Below, in pieces: positions 16,939 through 26,936 of a stretch of 64,000 nucleotides of DNA. A program made the position numbers and the translations under genes. The stretch comes from Peribacillus deserti (lineage in GTDB: Bacteria > Bacillota > Bacilli > Bacillales > DSM-1321): positions 24,250-88,249 of the forward strand of contig NZ_PGUY01000048.1 of the NCBI RefSeq assembly GCF_002863585.1. Reading direction: 5' to 3'. The notes beneath the pieces were generated by a model, which saw only the letters and a list, made by a program, of their open reading frames with translations, was not told the origin of the DNA and ran no database searches. The stretch's first letter is position 1. Each line of letters begins with the position of its first letter.

Positions 16939-17750
16939 TTGACGGAAAATAGCTCTTTATTTTGCAGAAGAATATCAATGATCTGTTTGGCTTGATCATC
17001 TGCATTCCCATCCAGCATATGACCCCCTTCAGGTTTAGGCGGAGTAAACATTTTACCAACGATGGTTGGAGAGCCTTTTAGACCTAACTGTGTTCTGTCG
17101 ACATCTTCCAAGTCACTGACAGCCCAGATGATCGGTGTATACCTGGCTGCTTTTATCATATTTGGAAGAGGAGAATACGCAATATCATTGATTTCCTTTT
17201 CCACTGTCAATAGGCAGGGCATCTCTGTTTCGATCAATTCATATCCGTTAATAATTTTCCTCTTAATTTTTACTCTTCTCGTATCCTTGTTAATATCACT
17301 TACTTCTATTACATTCGTGACAGGAGGGATATCCAGCCTCCTTGCAATGCCTGGTCCTACTTGTCCTGTGTCTCCGTCTATCGCGTGTTTCCCGCAAATG
17401 ATTAAATCGATCGGTTTTTCTTTGGAAATCCGGTCCAGCGCCTTGGAAAGAGCGTAGCTTGTCGCGAGGGTATCAGCCCCTGCGAAAGCCCGGTCGGTGA
17501 TTAAATAGCCTCTATCCGCCCCAATTTCTACGCTTTTTTTTATAATATCCACTGCCTGGGGAGGACCCATGGAAAGAACAGAGATTTCTCCACCCGCAGC
17601 TTCTTTGATCGATACGGCTGTCTGCACGGCATGGGCATCATAAGGATTGAGGATCGCCGGGGCGCTGCGGCGGTCTAACGTATTGGTTTTAGGGTTTATT
17701 TTTATGATTTTTGTATCCGGAACCTGTTTCACGCAAACCACAATATGCAT
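16935..17750 (-). CDS. fixA: FixA: electron-transfer flavoprotein beta subunit
   Basis: 271 aa. MHIVVCVKQVPDTKIIKINP and the signature around VICGKHAIDGDTGQVGPGIARRLDIP are typical of EtfB/FixA proteins, which bind the second flavin and accept hydride from NADH or an acyl-CoA-type donor. TTAGGAG lies ten bases before the ATG. It is the first gene of fixABCX. No nif genes are in the window, so the complex probably serves another low-potential reduction or fatty-acid/carnitine-type metabolism. That role is inference. Confidence 0.92.
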   Translation of the reverse strand: MHIVVCVKQVPDTKIIKINPKTNTLDRRSAPAILNPYDAHAVQTAVSIKEAAGGEISVLSMGPPQAVDIIKKSVEIGADRGYLITDRAFAGADTLATSYALSKALDRISKEKPIDLIICGKHAIDGDTGQVGPGIARRLDIPPVTNVIEVSDINKDTRRVKIKRKIINGYELIETEMPCLLTVEKEINDIAYSPLPNMIKAARYTPIIWAVSDLEDVDRTQLGLKGSPTIVGKMFTPPKPEGGHMLDGNADDQAKQIIDILLQNKELFSVN

Positions 17751-17934
17751 GGATGAGTTTCACTCCTAACTGATGGAAATAAAAACAGCATGTTTATTTC
17801 TCTTGTTCTATTCTCTATATATGACATGCCTAAATGTTATATTCCTTCTACAAGTACGAGGGCTAGTACACTTCAAAGGTAGGTACATCCGGCAGCTGAC
17901 TACCGTTTAAATATTACTTGCATCATATAACATC

Positions 17935-18480
17935 CTTTATGAGTGGTAATTGGACAATTAAGAGGGTGAATTTAAAATTATGAGGGAGTAGTTGATTTAT
18001 ATGAGGGGTAAAACGGAATTTATGAGGGCTACGAACATTTGAAGCCTATAACCAAATACTTGCATGGTATAAGAGGAATATTGGATAAAAATATTACACT
18101 AACCCGGACTGTGGTAAAAACAGAAATGGACATTTTTAAATGAGTTTTTTGTAACGGACCTAGAATTTAATCCATTACACGGAAACAATCATAATTTAGC
18201 TTTGAAGGCCCGGAATCCGGTTTGATTATGAGGGGTAAGCGGACTATTAAGATGGTAAATTGAAATTTATGAGGGGTAAGCGGATTTTTATGTGGGGTAA
18301 ACCGGTATTTATGAGGGGTAATCGGATTTTTATGTGGGGTTAACCGGTATTTATGAGGGGTAATCGGATTTTTATGTGGGGTAAACCGGTATTTATGAGG
18401 GTAATCGGATTTTTATGTGGGGGAAACCAAAATATATGAGGATTTAAAGATTTTATGGGATTGCCGCTTTTTATGGATTA
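17935..18480. repeat. Phased word array C: TTATGAGGGGTAA every 21 bp
   Basis: There are two blocks. Block 1 (17939-18030) has words at about 17939, 17959, 17980, 18001 and 18022. Block 2 (18228-18480) has words at 18228, about 18249, 18269, 18290, 18311, 18332, 18353, 18374, 18395, 18415, 18436 and about 18455. In block 2 alternate words read ATGAGGGGTAATCGG and ATGTGGGGTAAACCGG, making a 42-bp super-unit of two 21-bp halves. The DNA between blocks (18031-18227) shows nothing I recognise. The array fills the gap between the fixA start and the chromate-transporter genes. Confidence 0.85.
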
Positions 18481-18539
18481 CCAGCTATCCGTACTATCCC
18501 ATTATCGTTTATAGACACCTATTTTGACAGCTTAAAAAC

Positions 18540-18578
18540 AACAAATAAAGAGGACAAAACCATCAAGTTTCATCCTCC
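18540..18578 (-). terminator. Terminator after the chromate-transporter pair
   Basis: GAGGACAAAAC (18550-18560) pairs with GTTTCATCCTC (18567-18577). TTTATTTGTTGTTTTT follows on the minus strand. Confidence 0.65.
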
Positions 18579-18584
18579 TTATGA

Positions 18585-19118
18585 TCAAGCTAAAAAGACG
18601 GCTCCATATCCTAAAGCCCCCATGATAACAAACGCTGGATGGACTTTGAACTTTTCCATTAATAGAAAGCTTGCGGCTCCAAGAAACAGGGTCTGCCACA
18701 AACCAATATCCAGATATGAGCCTTCTAGAAACTGATAAGTCATCACGCCAAGCATTACTGCGATAGCTGGCCTTACAAATAATGTTAATTTCTTTACTTT
18801 TGGTGAATCCTTGAACTTATATAATAGGCTGATTAAAGCGATCAGCATGATCAAGGAGGGGGCAACTGTTGCGAATTCTCCTACAGCCACGCCCAGGTAA
18901 CCGCCCTCTTGATAGCCGATATAGCCTGCCATTTTTGTAGCAATAGGCCCGGGAAGTGAGTTTGCGAGTGCGAGTACTTCACTGAATTCCTTTGTTGTGA
19001 GCCAGCCATACCGGTCCACCACTTCATTTTCAATCAATGGGATAGAAGAGGGGCCGCCGCCATAGCCCAGGATTCCTGGTATGAAAAAAGCTAAAAAGAT
19101 TTTCCACTGTATAATCAT
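18585..19118 (-). CDS. Chromate transporter, half-size CHR protein (YwrA/YwrB type)
   Basis: A 177-aa membrane protein with the CHR motif FFIPGILGYGGGPSSIPLIENEVVDRYGWL and the second conserved block LANSLPGPIATKMAGYIGYQEGG. Half-size CHR proteins act in pairs with opposite topology to export chromate, and this one lies directly downstream of its partner with a 4-bp overlap. In B. subtilis the equivalent pair is ywrB/ywrA, next to ywrC (Lrp) and ywrD (gamma-glutamyltransferase), as here. Export of chromate is known for the family. The natural substrate is uncertain. Confidence 0.88.
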   Translation of the reverse strand: MIIQWKIFLAFFIPGILGYGGGPSSIPLIENEVVDRYGWLTTKEFSEVLALANSLPGPIATKMAGYIGYQEGGYLGVAVGEFATVAPSLIMLIALISLLYKFKDSPKVKKLTLFVRPAIAVMLGVMTYQFLEGSYLDIGLWQTLFLGAASFLLMEKFKVHPAFVIMGALGYGAVFLA

Positions 19119-19708
19119 ACCATCTTCCTTTCTGAAGCAGCAGCTACTTCCTCAGCCGTTTTATTTTTTTCTACCTTCTTTACGGGTGACAGCAGCGCCC
19201 ATGCGAGGAGCCCGGCAATTAGGATTCCTGGATGAAGTCCAAGAACTTCCATGATCACAAGGCTCGCCGCCACAAGTACCAGGTTCACTTTCCAGCCGAG
19301 CCCCTTCTGTCCATTTTTATAAAACTGCCAGGCCAGAACTGCAAGCATTACCGCGACTACCGGCACAACTGCCTTTGTCATTCCAAGAACCCAGGCTTGG
19401 TCTTTATATGCTGATAGGGACGACAAAACCAGAATCATGAGGAATATAGTCGGGATGATAGAGGCAAGTAAAGCATTTACCAGACCTGCATAGCCAGCAA
19501 CCTTATATCCAATATAACCAGCCATCTTGGTTGCGATCGGTCCAGGCAGAGTATTTGCCAGGGCAAGCACATCGCCGAACTCTTCCTCACTCATCCACTT
19601 GTATCTATCTACTACTTCTTTATGCACCAGCGGGATGGAGGAGGGGCCGCCTCCGTAACCAAGCATGCCCACTCTAAAAAAGGCTAAAAATATATGCCAA
19701 TGTTTCAT
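19115..19708 (-). CDS. Chromate transporter, half-size CHR protein (partner)
   Basis: 197 aa. The same duplicated motifs appear: FFRVGMLGYGGGPSSIPLVHKEVVDRYKWM and LANTLPGPIATKMAGYIGYKVAGY. About six hydrophobic segments are followed by a short charged tail (KKVEKNKTAEEVAAASERK) that its partner lacks. It starts 37 bp after the gamma-glutamyltransferase stop and overlaps the second half-transporter by 4 bp, consistent with co-translation and heterodimer assembly. Confidence 0.88.
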   Translation of the reverse strand: MKHWHIFLAFFRVGMLGYGGGPSSIPLVHKEVVDRYKWMSEEEFGDVLALANTLPGPIATKMAGYIGYKVAGYAGLVNALLASIIPTIFLMILVLSSLSAYKDQAWVLGMTKAVVPVVAVMLAVLAWQFYKNGQKGLGWKVNLVLVAASLVIMEVLGLHPGILIAGLLAWALLSPVKKVEKNKTAEEVAAASERKMV

Positions 19709-19745
19709 GATTGATCAAATCCTTTGTTGTTCATATACCAAGAGT

Positions 19746-21359
19746 CTACCATACCGCAATAAATCCGTCTGTTCTCGGCTCCGTCCCGCCGTGAAGGACT
19801 CCGTTATCCGGATTCCTCCAAATAATCTGTCCTCTGCCGAATCCGCCTGTATCTGCTGCTACCTTAATATCGTGGCCTTTTCTGATCAGAGCCTCCACAA
19901 TGTGCTGAGGAAGCGAACGTTCGACTTCAATGGTCTTTCCTTCTATCCACTGCCATCTTGGTGCATCAAGGGCAGCCTGAGGATTCAGTTGAAAATCGAT
20001 CGTATTCATGATTACCTGAACATGTCCCTGAGGCTGCATATAACCGCCCATTACCCCAAATGGCCCTACAGGCTTACCGTCTTTTGTCAGGAATCCAGGT
20101 ATAATTGTATGATATGTCTTTTTACCTGGTTCAATCCTGTTTTCATGCTCTGGATCAAGCGAAAAGTCTGCTCCGCGGTTTTGCAGGGCTATACCGGTTC
20201 CGGGAATCACGATCCCAGACCCAAACCCCATATAATTGGATTGAATGAATGAAATCATATTCCCTTCTTCATCTGCAGCTGATAAGTAAACCGTCCCGCC
20301 TTTTGGAGGTGTACCCGGCTCAGGAGTCAATGCTTTTTCTCCAATAAGATTACGCCGTTGCTTGGCATATTCTTCACTTAATAGCCGTTCAACCGTAACA
20401 CTCATTTTATCCTGCTGCGTGATATACTTCTTGCCGTCGATGAATGCCAGCTTCATGGCTTCAATCTGTTTATGATAAGTATCCACGGAGTCTTTTTCTG
20501 AGAACTCATATCCTTTTAATACATTCAGAGCCATCAAGGCAACGAGACCTTGGCCGTTCGGGGGAATTTCCCAGACATCATAGCCACGATAGTTCACGCC
20601 GATCGGATTTACCCATTCAGGCTCAAAACCTGCAAGATCTTCTTTTCTGATAAAGCCTCCATGCTCTCTTGAAAAGGCATCGATTTTTTCCGCTATATCA
20701 CCCCGATAGAAGGATTCCGCGTTAGTTTCACCAATTTCACGAAGCGAAGCGGCATGGTCTGGAGACTTCCAGATTTCTCCGATTTCAGGCGCTCGGCCTT
20801 CCGGTGTAAAAGTTTTAAACCAGTTTTCATACTCTTTTCCTTTAAATCTGTCTTTAAAAATTTCGAACGCCCTTTTCCAGTACTTCCCTAAAACCGGGGA
20901 AATAGGAAAGCCGTTTTCTGCGTATTGTATGGCAGGCTCAAGTACTTCTTTTAATGGAAGCTTTCCAAACCGCTTGGACAATGCTGCCCATGCACCCGGT
21001 GCTCCGGGAACTGTAACCGGAACTAATCCAAACTTAGGCATCTGTTCATGTCCTAAATTCTTTACTGCTTCAGCAGATATAGTTTGCGGTGCAGAACCGC
21101 TTGCGTTGAGTCCATATAATTCACCTTTTGTCCAGACAATGGCGAATGCATCTCCGCCAATTCCATTGGATGTCGGCTCAACAACCGTTAAACAGGCTGC
21201 TGTAGCAATCGCAGCGTCAATTGCATTACCACCCTTTTTTAAGATATCCAGCCCTGCTTGTGCAGCGAGGGGCTGGCTCGTTGCTACCATTCCCCGGCGG
21301 CCGATGGTTTCCATCCGCTGAGAAGAATAAGGATAGGATAATGATTCGTAGGTCGGCAT
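19746..21359 (-). CDS. Gamma-glutamyltransferase-like hydrolase (YwrD type)
   Basis: 537 aa from the ATG at 21359, chosen because AAAGGAG lies six bases upstream. The ORF could start at 21380 but has no ribosome site there. It is an Ntn hydrolase of the GGT family: MVATSQPLAAQAGLDILKKGGNAIDAAIATA at the N-terminus, and the autocleavage/nucleophile Thr in PPKGGTVYLSAADEEGNMIS. There is no signal peptide, so it acts in the cytosol, unlike secreted GGT. It would remove gamma-glutamyl groups from glutathione-like peptides. The upstream peptide ABC transporter could supply such substrates (inference). Confidence 0.88.
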   Translation of the reverse strand: MPTYESLSYPYSSQRMETIGRRGMVATSQPLAAQAGLDILKKGGNAIDAAIATAACLTVVEPTSNGIGGDAFAIVWTKGELYGLNASGSAPQTISAEAVKNLGHEQMPKFGLVPVTVPGAPGAWAALSKRFGKLPLKEVLEPAIQYAENGFPISPVLGKYWKRAFEIFKDRFKGKEYENWFKTFTPEGRAPEIGEIWKSPDHAASLREIGETNAESFYRGDIAEKIDAFSREHGGFIRKEDLAGFEPEWVNPIGVNYRGYDVWEIPPNGQGLVALMALNVLKGYEFSEKDSVDTYHKQIEAMKLAFIDGKKYITQQDKMSVTVERLLSEEYAKQRRNLIGEKALTPEPGTPPKGGTVYLSAADEEGNMISFIQSNYMGFGSGIVIPGTGIALQNRGADFSLDPEHENRIEPGKKTYHTIIPGFLTKDGKPVGPFGVMGGYMQPQGHVQVIMNTIDFQLNPQAALDAPRWQWIEGKTIEVERSLPQHIVEALIRKGHDIKVAADTGGFGRGQIIWRNPDNGVLHGGTEPRTDGFIAVW

Positions 21360-21479
21360 AATATTCTCCTTTTGTGTCATTTAGTTAATCCTATGTATAA
21401 GAGGTAAAAACATTCAAGGTAAAAGTGTACGGCAGAGAGACTCATAAACCGCCTTTCTGCCTGGGACTTTATTATTTCT

Positions 21480-22463
21480 TCATTTATTGTGACATGCAAT
21501 GTAGTGCCCGTCTTCAATTTCCCTCCAGGCAGGACGCTCCATTTTACAGCGTTCTGTTGCCAGTGGACACCTCGTGTGAAAGGCGCAGCCTGGCGGCGGG
21601 TCGGTCGGGCTTGGAAGATCGCCTTGCAGACGGATTCTTTCACGCTTCTTCCCAACAACTGGGCGGGGGATGGCAGACAGCAGGGCCTCAGTATAGGGAT
21701 GTGTTGGGTTTTCGTACAGCTTTTCAACGGGGGCCAGTTCTACCATCTGCCCAAGGTACATGACAAGCACGCGGTCACACAGGTGACGGACAACTCCCAA
21801 ATCGTGGGAAACAAACATATAGGTAAGCCCATGTTTCTGCTGCAGATCTTTCAGCAATTTAATAACCTGGGCCTGAACAGATACATCCAAAGCTGATACC
21901 GGTTCATCGCAGACAATAAACGATGGATTTATGGAAATAGCCCTTGCAATTCCGATTCTTTGGCGCTGGCCGCCCGAAAACTCATGCGGATACCGGTCAT
22001 AATGCTCTTCCTTTAATCCAACTTCCTTCAATAACTGTACGACTTTTGACCGCCGTTCAGCCGCCCCGAGATCCGTATGAATGATTAATGCTTCTTCAAG
22101 GGCATCCCCGATTCTTTGTTTCGGATTTAAGGATGCATAAGGATCCTGAAAAATCATCTGCATTTCCCGCTTGTACGGCTTGAGCTGCTTTGCGGTTTTT
22201 CCCGTAAGATCGTCACCTCTAAACTTCATGACCCCATCAGTCGCCGTTTCAAGTCCAAGGATGGTTCTTCCTAAAGTGGATTTTCCACACCCGGATTCTC
22301 CGACTACTCCAAGAGTTTCCCCTTGGAAAATGTCGAGCGTAATTCCATCAACAGCTTTCACATGACTTTTTACAGTCTGAAAAATACCGCCTTTGATGGG
22401 ATAGTGTTTTTTTACATTTTCTATGCTATACAACACTTGTCGGCTGGTAGTTACGGTACTCAT
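21480..22463 (-). CDS. Oligopeptide/dipeptide ABC transporter, ATP-binding protein (DppF/OppF type)
   Basis: 327 aa. Walker A is [11 protein letters not shown], the signature is FSGGQRQRIGIARAI and Walker B is FIVCDEPVSALD, with an H-loop in FVSHDLG. The C-terminal oligopeptide-transporter extension includes PSPTDPPPGCAFHTRCPLA, whose cysteines bind an Fe-S cluster in some relatives. CAGGAGG lies eight bases before the ATG. Its start overlaps the upstream ATPase gene by 38 bp. Confidence 0.92.
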   Translation of the reverse strand: MSTVTTSRQVLYSIENVKKHYPIKGGIFQTVKSHVKAVDGITLDIFQGETLGVVGESGCGKSTLGRTILGLETATDGVMKFRGDDLTGKTAKQLKPYKREMQMIFQDPYASLNPKQRIGDALEEALIIHTDLGAAERRSKVVQLLKEVGLKEEHYDRYPHEFSGGQRQRIGIARAISINPSFIVCDEPVSALDVSVQAQVIKLLKDLQQKHGLTYMFVSHDLGVVRHLCDRVLVMYLGQMVELAPVEKLYENPTHPYTEALLSAIPRPVVGKKRERIRLQGDLPSPTDPPPGCAFHTRCPLATERCKMERPAWREIEDGHYIACHNK

Positions 22464-23436
22464 TCTGTTCCACCTCCTGGAGCCAGCATCTTACTGCATG
22501 ATTTTCGTTCCTTGATGTACGGATCGGTGATTGCTGCAGACATTTTTCCATAGCGTGCGGACAGCGGGGATTAAACCGGCAGCCGCTGATCTGCTCATTA
22601 AGGTTGGGCAGAGTGCCTGGAATAGGGTTGAGCTTGAAATGCGGATCATCCACATTAGGAACGGATGACAATAGACCTTTTGTATATGGATGCTGAGGGT
22701 TGTTGAAGATTTCTTCAACTGTTCCTTCTTCAATGATTTCTCCTGCATACATGACAATCACTCGATCTGCCACTTCGGCAACTACTCCCATATCATGTGT
22801 GATCATGATCAGGCTTGTTTGGAACTCGTCTTTCAAATCATTCAGCAGGTCAAGAATCTGTGCCTGAATGGTCACATCTAAGGCTGTAGTCGGTTCATCA
22901 GCAATCAGCAGCCGTGGATTGCATGCAAGGGCAATGGCAATCATTACCCGCTGGCGCATTCCGCCTGAAAGCTCGTGAGGATACTGTTTCATTCTTTTTT
23001 CTGGCAGCGGGATCCCAACCTGCTTCAACAGATCAATTCCTTTTTGAATGGCTGCTTTTTTAGAAAGCTTCCGATGGATCATCAGAGGTTCACACAGCTG
23101 AAAACCAACTGTAAATGTTGGGTTTAAAGCCGTCATAGGCTCCTGAAAAATCATTGAAATGTCATTCCCGCGGATTTTTCTCATTTCATCATTTTTTAAC
23201 TGCAAGAGATTTTTCCCGTCAAAGTTTATCGATCCTTCTGATCTGGCATTACCGGCAAGAAGCCCCATTATGGAAAGTGCCGTAATGCTTTTGCCGCATC
23301 CGGATTCACCTACGACACAAAGTGTTTCACCCTTCTTTAATGAAAAAGAAATGCCGCGAACGGCAGATACTTCACCGTTCGCAGTCTTAAATTTGGTCAT
23401 TAGATTATCTATCTCTAATATAGTCTGGGCCATCAT
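22426..23436 (-). CDS. Oligopeptide/dipeptide ABC transporter, ATP-binding protein (DppD/OppD type)
   Basis: 336 aa. Walker A is [12 protein letters not shown], the signature is [15 protein letters not shown] and Walker B is [12 protein letters not shown]. The C-terminal cysteine block is [17 protein letters not shown]. It forms the heterodimeric motor with the DppF-type protein downstream. Two consecutive ATG codons (23436, 23433) follow a GTAGGGAT site that overlaps the end of the substrate-binding-protein gene. Confidence 0.92.
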   Translation of the reverse strand: MMAQTILEIDNLMTKFKTANGEVSAVRGISFSLKKGETLCVVGESGCGKSITALSIMGLLAGNARSEGSINFDGKNLLQLKNDEMRKIRGNDISMIFQEPMTALNPTFTVGFQLCEPLMIHRKLSKKAAIQKGIDLLKQVGIPLPEKRMKQYPHELSGGMRQRVMIAIALACNPRLLIADEPTTALDVTIQAQILDLLNDLKDEFQTSLIMITHDMGVVAEVADRVIVMYAGEIIEEGTVEEIFNNPQHPYTKGLLSSVPNVDDPHFKLNPIPGTLPNLNEQISGCRFNPRCPHAMEKCLQQSPIRTSRNENHAVRCWLQEVEQNEYRNYQPTSVV

Positions 23437-23442
23437 GTATCC

Positions 23443-24984
23443 CTACTTTCTTTCTGCTTTATATAAGCTCCACTGGCCAGTAGGTTCAAGATTGATTCCA
23501 GTTACAGACTTATCTGAAGCCATAGAAGCTACTCCGTGATAAATTGGGATAACTGGAAGGTCAGAAAGAACAAGTTCATTTGCCTGCTTTAACAATTCTT
23601 TCCGTTCGTTTTGATCTACTGTAGAACGGGATGCTTCAATCAGCTTATCAAGTTCAGGGTTCTTATAGCGGCCAACGTTCGTTGAACCGGCATTTTTGGA
23701 ATGCAGTCTTGGGAATAATAGTTCACTGCCATCACCGGTTACGTTAGACCAGCCCGCAACTGTTAAATCAAATTTTCCATTTTGGGAAGCTTCCAGGTAA
23801 GTACCCCATTCAAGTGTCTCGATCTTCACTTTAATTCCAGCTTCTGAAAGCTGAGCCTGGAACACTTCAGCCATATTCATATAGCCTGCTGTATTTGCTG
23901 CTAAAAGTGTAATCTGCTGCTTATCAAAACCGTTTGCTTTTACAATTTCTTTTGCTTTTTCAGGATCATATTTGACAGCCTTATCTTCTGAAGACTTATC
24001 ATAGCCAAATAATTCTGGACCAATAAACGAGCTTGACTCAACTCCAAGGCCTTTTAGTTTATTTACGTATCCTTTTGTATCAAGAGCATACGCCACTGCT
24101 TTACGGAATTCCGGATTGTTCATCGGTTCTTTTTCCATATTAAAAGCCAGATAGTATACAGGTGTTCCTGCTTTCTTTTCGATGTTTACGTTTTTTAGTT
24201 TTTCTACACGCGGAAGAAGCTCAGCTGTTACATTATCAAGGAAATTAACTTTGCCGGTTTGAAGCATAGATACAGCAGTTGTAATTTCAGGAACCACTTT
24301 AAATGTTACTTTTTTCAGTTTTGGAGCTCCCTGCCAGTAATCTTTATTAGCTTCTAGTACAATATCCTCACCGTTTTCTTTTGCTTTAAATTTGAATGGT
24401 CCCGTTCCAACTGGATCTTTCATAAGATCCTGCTTTTTATCGGCTGTCGGGCTTACAATGGCTGCATTCGAGTGAGTCAATGCAGCAAGCATCGGACCAT
24501 AAGGTTTTTCAGTCTTTAAGATGACTGTCTGAGGGTCCTGTACCTCAATGGATTTAATAGGCTCTAATAGAGATGCACGCGGTGCAGCTGTCTTTGGATC
24601 TTTAATTTTATCGAATGTATATTTTACTGCATCTGCATTGAATTCTGTGCCGTCTTGAAATTTAATACCTTTCTTTAGCGTGATCACCCAAGTGTTAGGA
24701 TCAGGATTATCTGCTTTTTCCGCTAAAAGGCTTTTAATTTCATTTGTTTTTGAGTCGCGGTAAAAAAGTGTTTCGTAAACCTGCTCTATAACAGATGAAG
24801 ATACAGAATCATTTGTTAAGATCGGGGATAAACCAACTACCTTTGATGTTGTCGCATAAGTGATTTCCTGAGCCGCATTACCTTTAGTGCTTCCACCTGA
24901 TGAAGAATTACTGCTGCACCCAGCTAAAGCAAAAGTCAAAATTAAAAGAAGTGTCAGCCATTTAGTTAAAGATCGATTCTTCAT
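23443..24984 (-). CDS. Peptide ABC transporter substrate-binding lipoprotein (SBP family 5)
   Basis: 513 aa. It has a lipoprotein signal peptide with lipobox LAGC (Cys about 22) and a Ser-rich linker. The family-5 solute-binding fold is visible from WVITLKKGIKFQDGTEFNADAVKYTF and DPVGTGPFKFK to DLPVIPIYHGVASMAS. It captures peptides, or perhaps glutathione or nickel chelates, outside the membrane. Specificity cannot be read from the sequence. It is the third gene of a five-gene transporter unit in the order permease, permease, SBP, ATPase, ATPase. Confidence 0.92.
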   Translation of the reverse strand: MKNRSLTKWLTLLLILTFALAGCSSNSSSGGSTKGNAAQEITYATTSKVVGLSPILTNDSVSSSVIEQVYETLFYRDSKTNEIKSLLAEKADNPDPNTWVITLKKGIKFQDGTEFNADAVKYTFDKIKDPKTAAPRASLLEPIKSIEVQDPQTVILKTEKPYGPMLAALTHSNAAIVSPTADKKQDLMKDPVGTGPFKFKAKENGEDIVLEANKDYWQGAPKLKKVTFKVVPEITTAVSMLQTGKVNFLDNVTAELLPRVEKLKNVNIEKKAGTPVYYLAFNMEKEPMNNPEFRKAVAYALDTKGYVNKLKGLGVESSSFIGPELFGYDKSSEDKAVKYDPEKAKEIVKANGFDKQQITLLAANTAGYMNMAEVFQAQLSEAGIKVKIETLEWGTYLEASQNGKFDLTVAGWSNVTGDGSELLFPRLHSKNAGSTNVGRYKNPELDKLIEASRSTVDQNERKELLKQANELVLSDLPVIPIYHGVASMASDKSVTGINLEPTGQWSLYKAERK

Positions 24985-25002
24985 TTCTATTCCTCCTATG
25001 GT

Positions 25003-25902
25003 TTAATTATCGAGATTCATGCCTGGATCCAATGCGTCACGAAGAGCGTCCCCAACGACATTAAATGCAAATACCACACACATAATGGCGATACCCGGAA
25101 TAATGATCATATGAGGGGATGTCCACATGAAATCCTGTCCGGCTGATATCATCGCTCCCCACTCTGGTGTAGGCGGCTGTGCACCTAATCCTAAAAAGCT
25201 CAGCGATGCAGTTGAGAGAATGGCAGTGGCCATTCTCATTGTTGCAAATACAATGATCGGCGCCATACAGTTTGGAAGTATATGTTTAATCATGATTCTC
25301 ATGTCGCTTGCGCCAAGGGATTTCATGGCAAGTATGTATTCTTGCTTTTTAATGGAAAGAACACTTCCTCGTACAATCCTTGCGCAGGTAGGGATCGACC
25401 AAATACTGATGGCAATGATGACATTAGCGAGGGATGTCCCTAAAATGGCGATAATAAGCATGGCAAGCAGGATACCAGGAAACGCAAACAGTAAATCTAC
25501 TATTCTCATAATAATTCCATCGAGTTTGCGGTAATAGCCTGAGAGAAGCCCCAAGGTTATTCCACCAGCGAGGCCTAATATAACCGCCCCTATGCCTACA
25601 AACAATGAAATTCTTGCTCCATATACCAGACGGCTCCACATGTCCCGGCCATAGTTATCAGTTCCCAGCCAATGTCCATCGGTCATTGGGGCGAGTTCAG
25701 CCATCGATAGATCCTGCTTTACTGGATCATGTGTTGCAAATAAGGGTGCGAAAATCGCAAGCAGTAATTGAATAAAAATGATAATAAGTCCAATAACGGC
25801 CACTTTATTCTTAACCAGTCTTTTCGCTGTACTAATGATGGCAAAGTCCTTTTTTTTCTTCGGCAGGACCGTAACAGCATTACTTGCCGCTTCTGCTGAC
25901 AT
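25003..25902 (-). CDS. Peptide ABC transporter permease (DppC/OppC type)
   Basis: 299 aa with a basic N-terminal tail and about six membrane helices. The OppC_N segment is AVIGLIIIFIQLLLAIFAPLFATHDP. The EAA loop contacting the ATPases is MKSLGASDMRIMIKHILPNCMAPI. TWLG-like GHWLGTDNYGRDMWSRLVYGARIS is family-specific. GGAGG precedes the ATG. It pairs with the DppB-type permease encoded 92 bp upstream. Confidence 0.92.
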   Translation of the reverse strand: MSAEAASNAVTVLPKKKKDFAIISTAKRLVKNKVAVIGLIIIFIQLLLAIFAPLFATHDPVKQDLSMAELAPMTDGHWLGTDNYGRDMWSRLVYGARISLFVGIGAVILGLAGGITLGLLSGYYRKLDGIIMRIVDLLFAFPGILLAMLIIAILGTSLANVIIAISIWSIPTCARIVRGSVLSIKKQEYILAMKSLGASDMRIMIKHILPNCMAPIIVFATMRMATAILSTASLSFLGLGAQPPTPEWGAMISAGQDFMWTSPHMIIIPGIAIMCVVFAFNVVGDALRDALDPGMNLDN

Positions 25903-25994
25903 GGATCGTTCCTCCTTTTTCCTTAAGTTCGATAGATTTGTTTCTTTAAGTGCTGTCTCGGGTGTAGATAGAACAAAAAACCTCCCTTTTTGCT

Positions 25995-26936
25995 TTAATC
26001 AAAGCTGATTCGCGGATCTATAAAGGCATAAACAAGATCCACTACTAAATTGACAAGAACAAACAGTGTGGCTACAAGAAGTACAGCCCCCTGCACCATT
26101 GGAAAATCCCTGGCTGCTATTGACTCAATCATCAATCTGCCTACACCATTTATGGCAAAAACCTGTTCGGTAATAATGGTGCCCCCCAGTAAGAAACCAA
26201 AGTTCAATCCTATAACCGTGATAACTGGTATCATGGCATTACGCAGACAATGAATGAGGATAACTGACTTTTCTTTTACCCCTTTGGCCCTTGCCGTTCT
26301 TACATAGTCAGCACGGATGACCTCGAGCATAGCGGATCGGCTCATTCTTGCAATCATAGCTGCCGACCCTGTCCCAAGAGTGATTGCTGGCAATATAAGC
26401 TGTTTCATGCCTTCCAGCGTCCAAAACGGTTCTGTCAGCCCCCCTACTGGAAACCACTGCAGATTAACAGCGAATATCAGGATAAGGATAGCTCCCAGCC
26501 AGAAATTTGGTATAGAAATACCAGCCAGGGAGATGACTGTAGCAGCGCCATCAAACCACGAATTATGTTTGAGAGCGGATATGATTCCGGCTGCGACACC
26601 GATGATAACTGCCACGATGATACTGGCAATTGCTAGGTTTAATGTATTTGGAAACCTGCTCATCAAGGCCTCAGAAACGGACTCTTTTGTTTGGAACGAG
26701 AAGCCGAAATCTCCCTGGAAAACTCCTTTTACGTAATCAAAATATTGGACCAGGATAGGCTTATTCAGCCCAAGGCTTTCTCTTATTCCTGCTATGTCTT
26801 CTTTTGTAGCAGTTGGTCCTCCGATAATATTTGCTGGATCGCCTGGTGCAATATGCATGCTCATAAAGACGATAAAGGAGATTCCCAGCAGCAGCAGTAC
26901 CAATTGGAGCATCCTCCTGATTATTAACCCAAGCAA
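25995..26936 (-). CDS. Peptide ABC transporter permease (DppB/OppB type)
   Basis: 313 aa, six helices. The N-terminal MLGLIIRRMLQLVLLLLGISFIVF and FMSMHIAPGDPANIIGG are characteristic of DppB/OppB permeases. The EAA loop is RTARAKGVKEKSVILIHCLRNAMIPVIT. The best start is a TTG at 26936 preceded by GGGGGAA, an unusual start codon for the first gene of the operon. It lies at the 5' end of a unit continuing through ggt and the chromate-transporter pair. Confidence 0.9.
   Translation of the reverse strand: MLGLIIRRMLQLVLLLLGISFIVFMSMHIAPGDPANIIGGPTATKEDIAGIRESLGLNKPILVQYFDYVKGVFQGDFGFSFQTKESVSEALMSRFPNTLNLAIASIIVAVIIGVAAGIISALKHNSWFDGAATVISLAGISIPNFWLGAILILIFAVNLQWFPVGGLTEPFWTLEGMKQLILPAITLGTGSAAMIARMSRSAMLEVIRADYVRTARAKGVKEKSVILIHCLRNAMIPVITVIGLNFGFLLGGTIITEQVFAINGVGRLMIESIAARDFPMVQGAVLLVATLFVLVNLVVDLVYAFIDPRISFD

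Noticed and set aside
14305..17750. Nitrogen-fixation cluster
   Set aside because: FixABCX alone is not evidence of nitrogen fixation; no nif genes are in the window.
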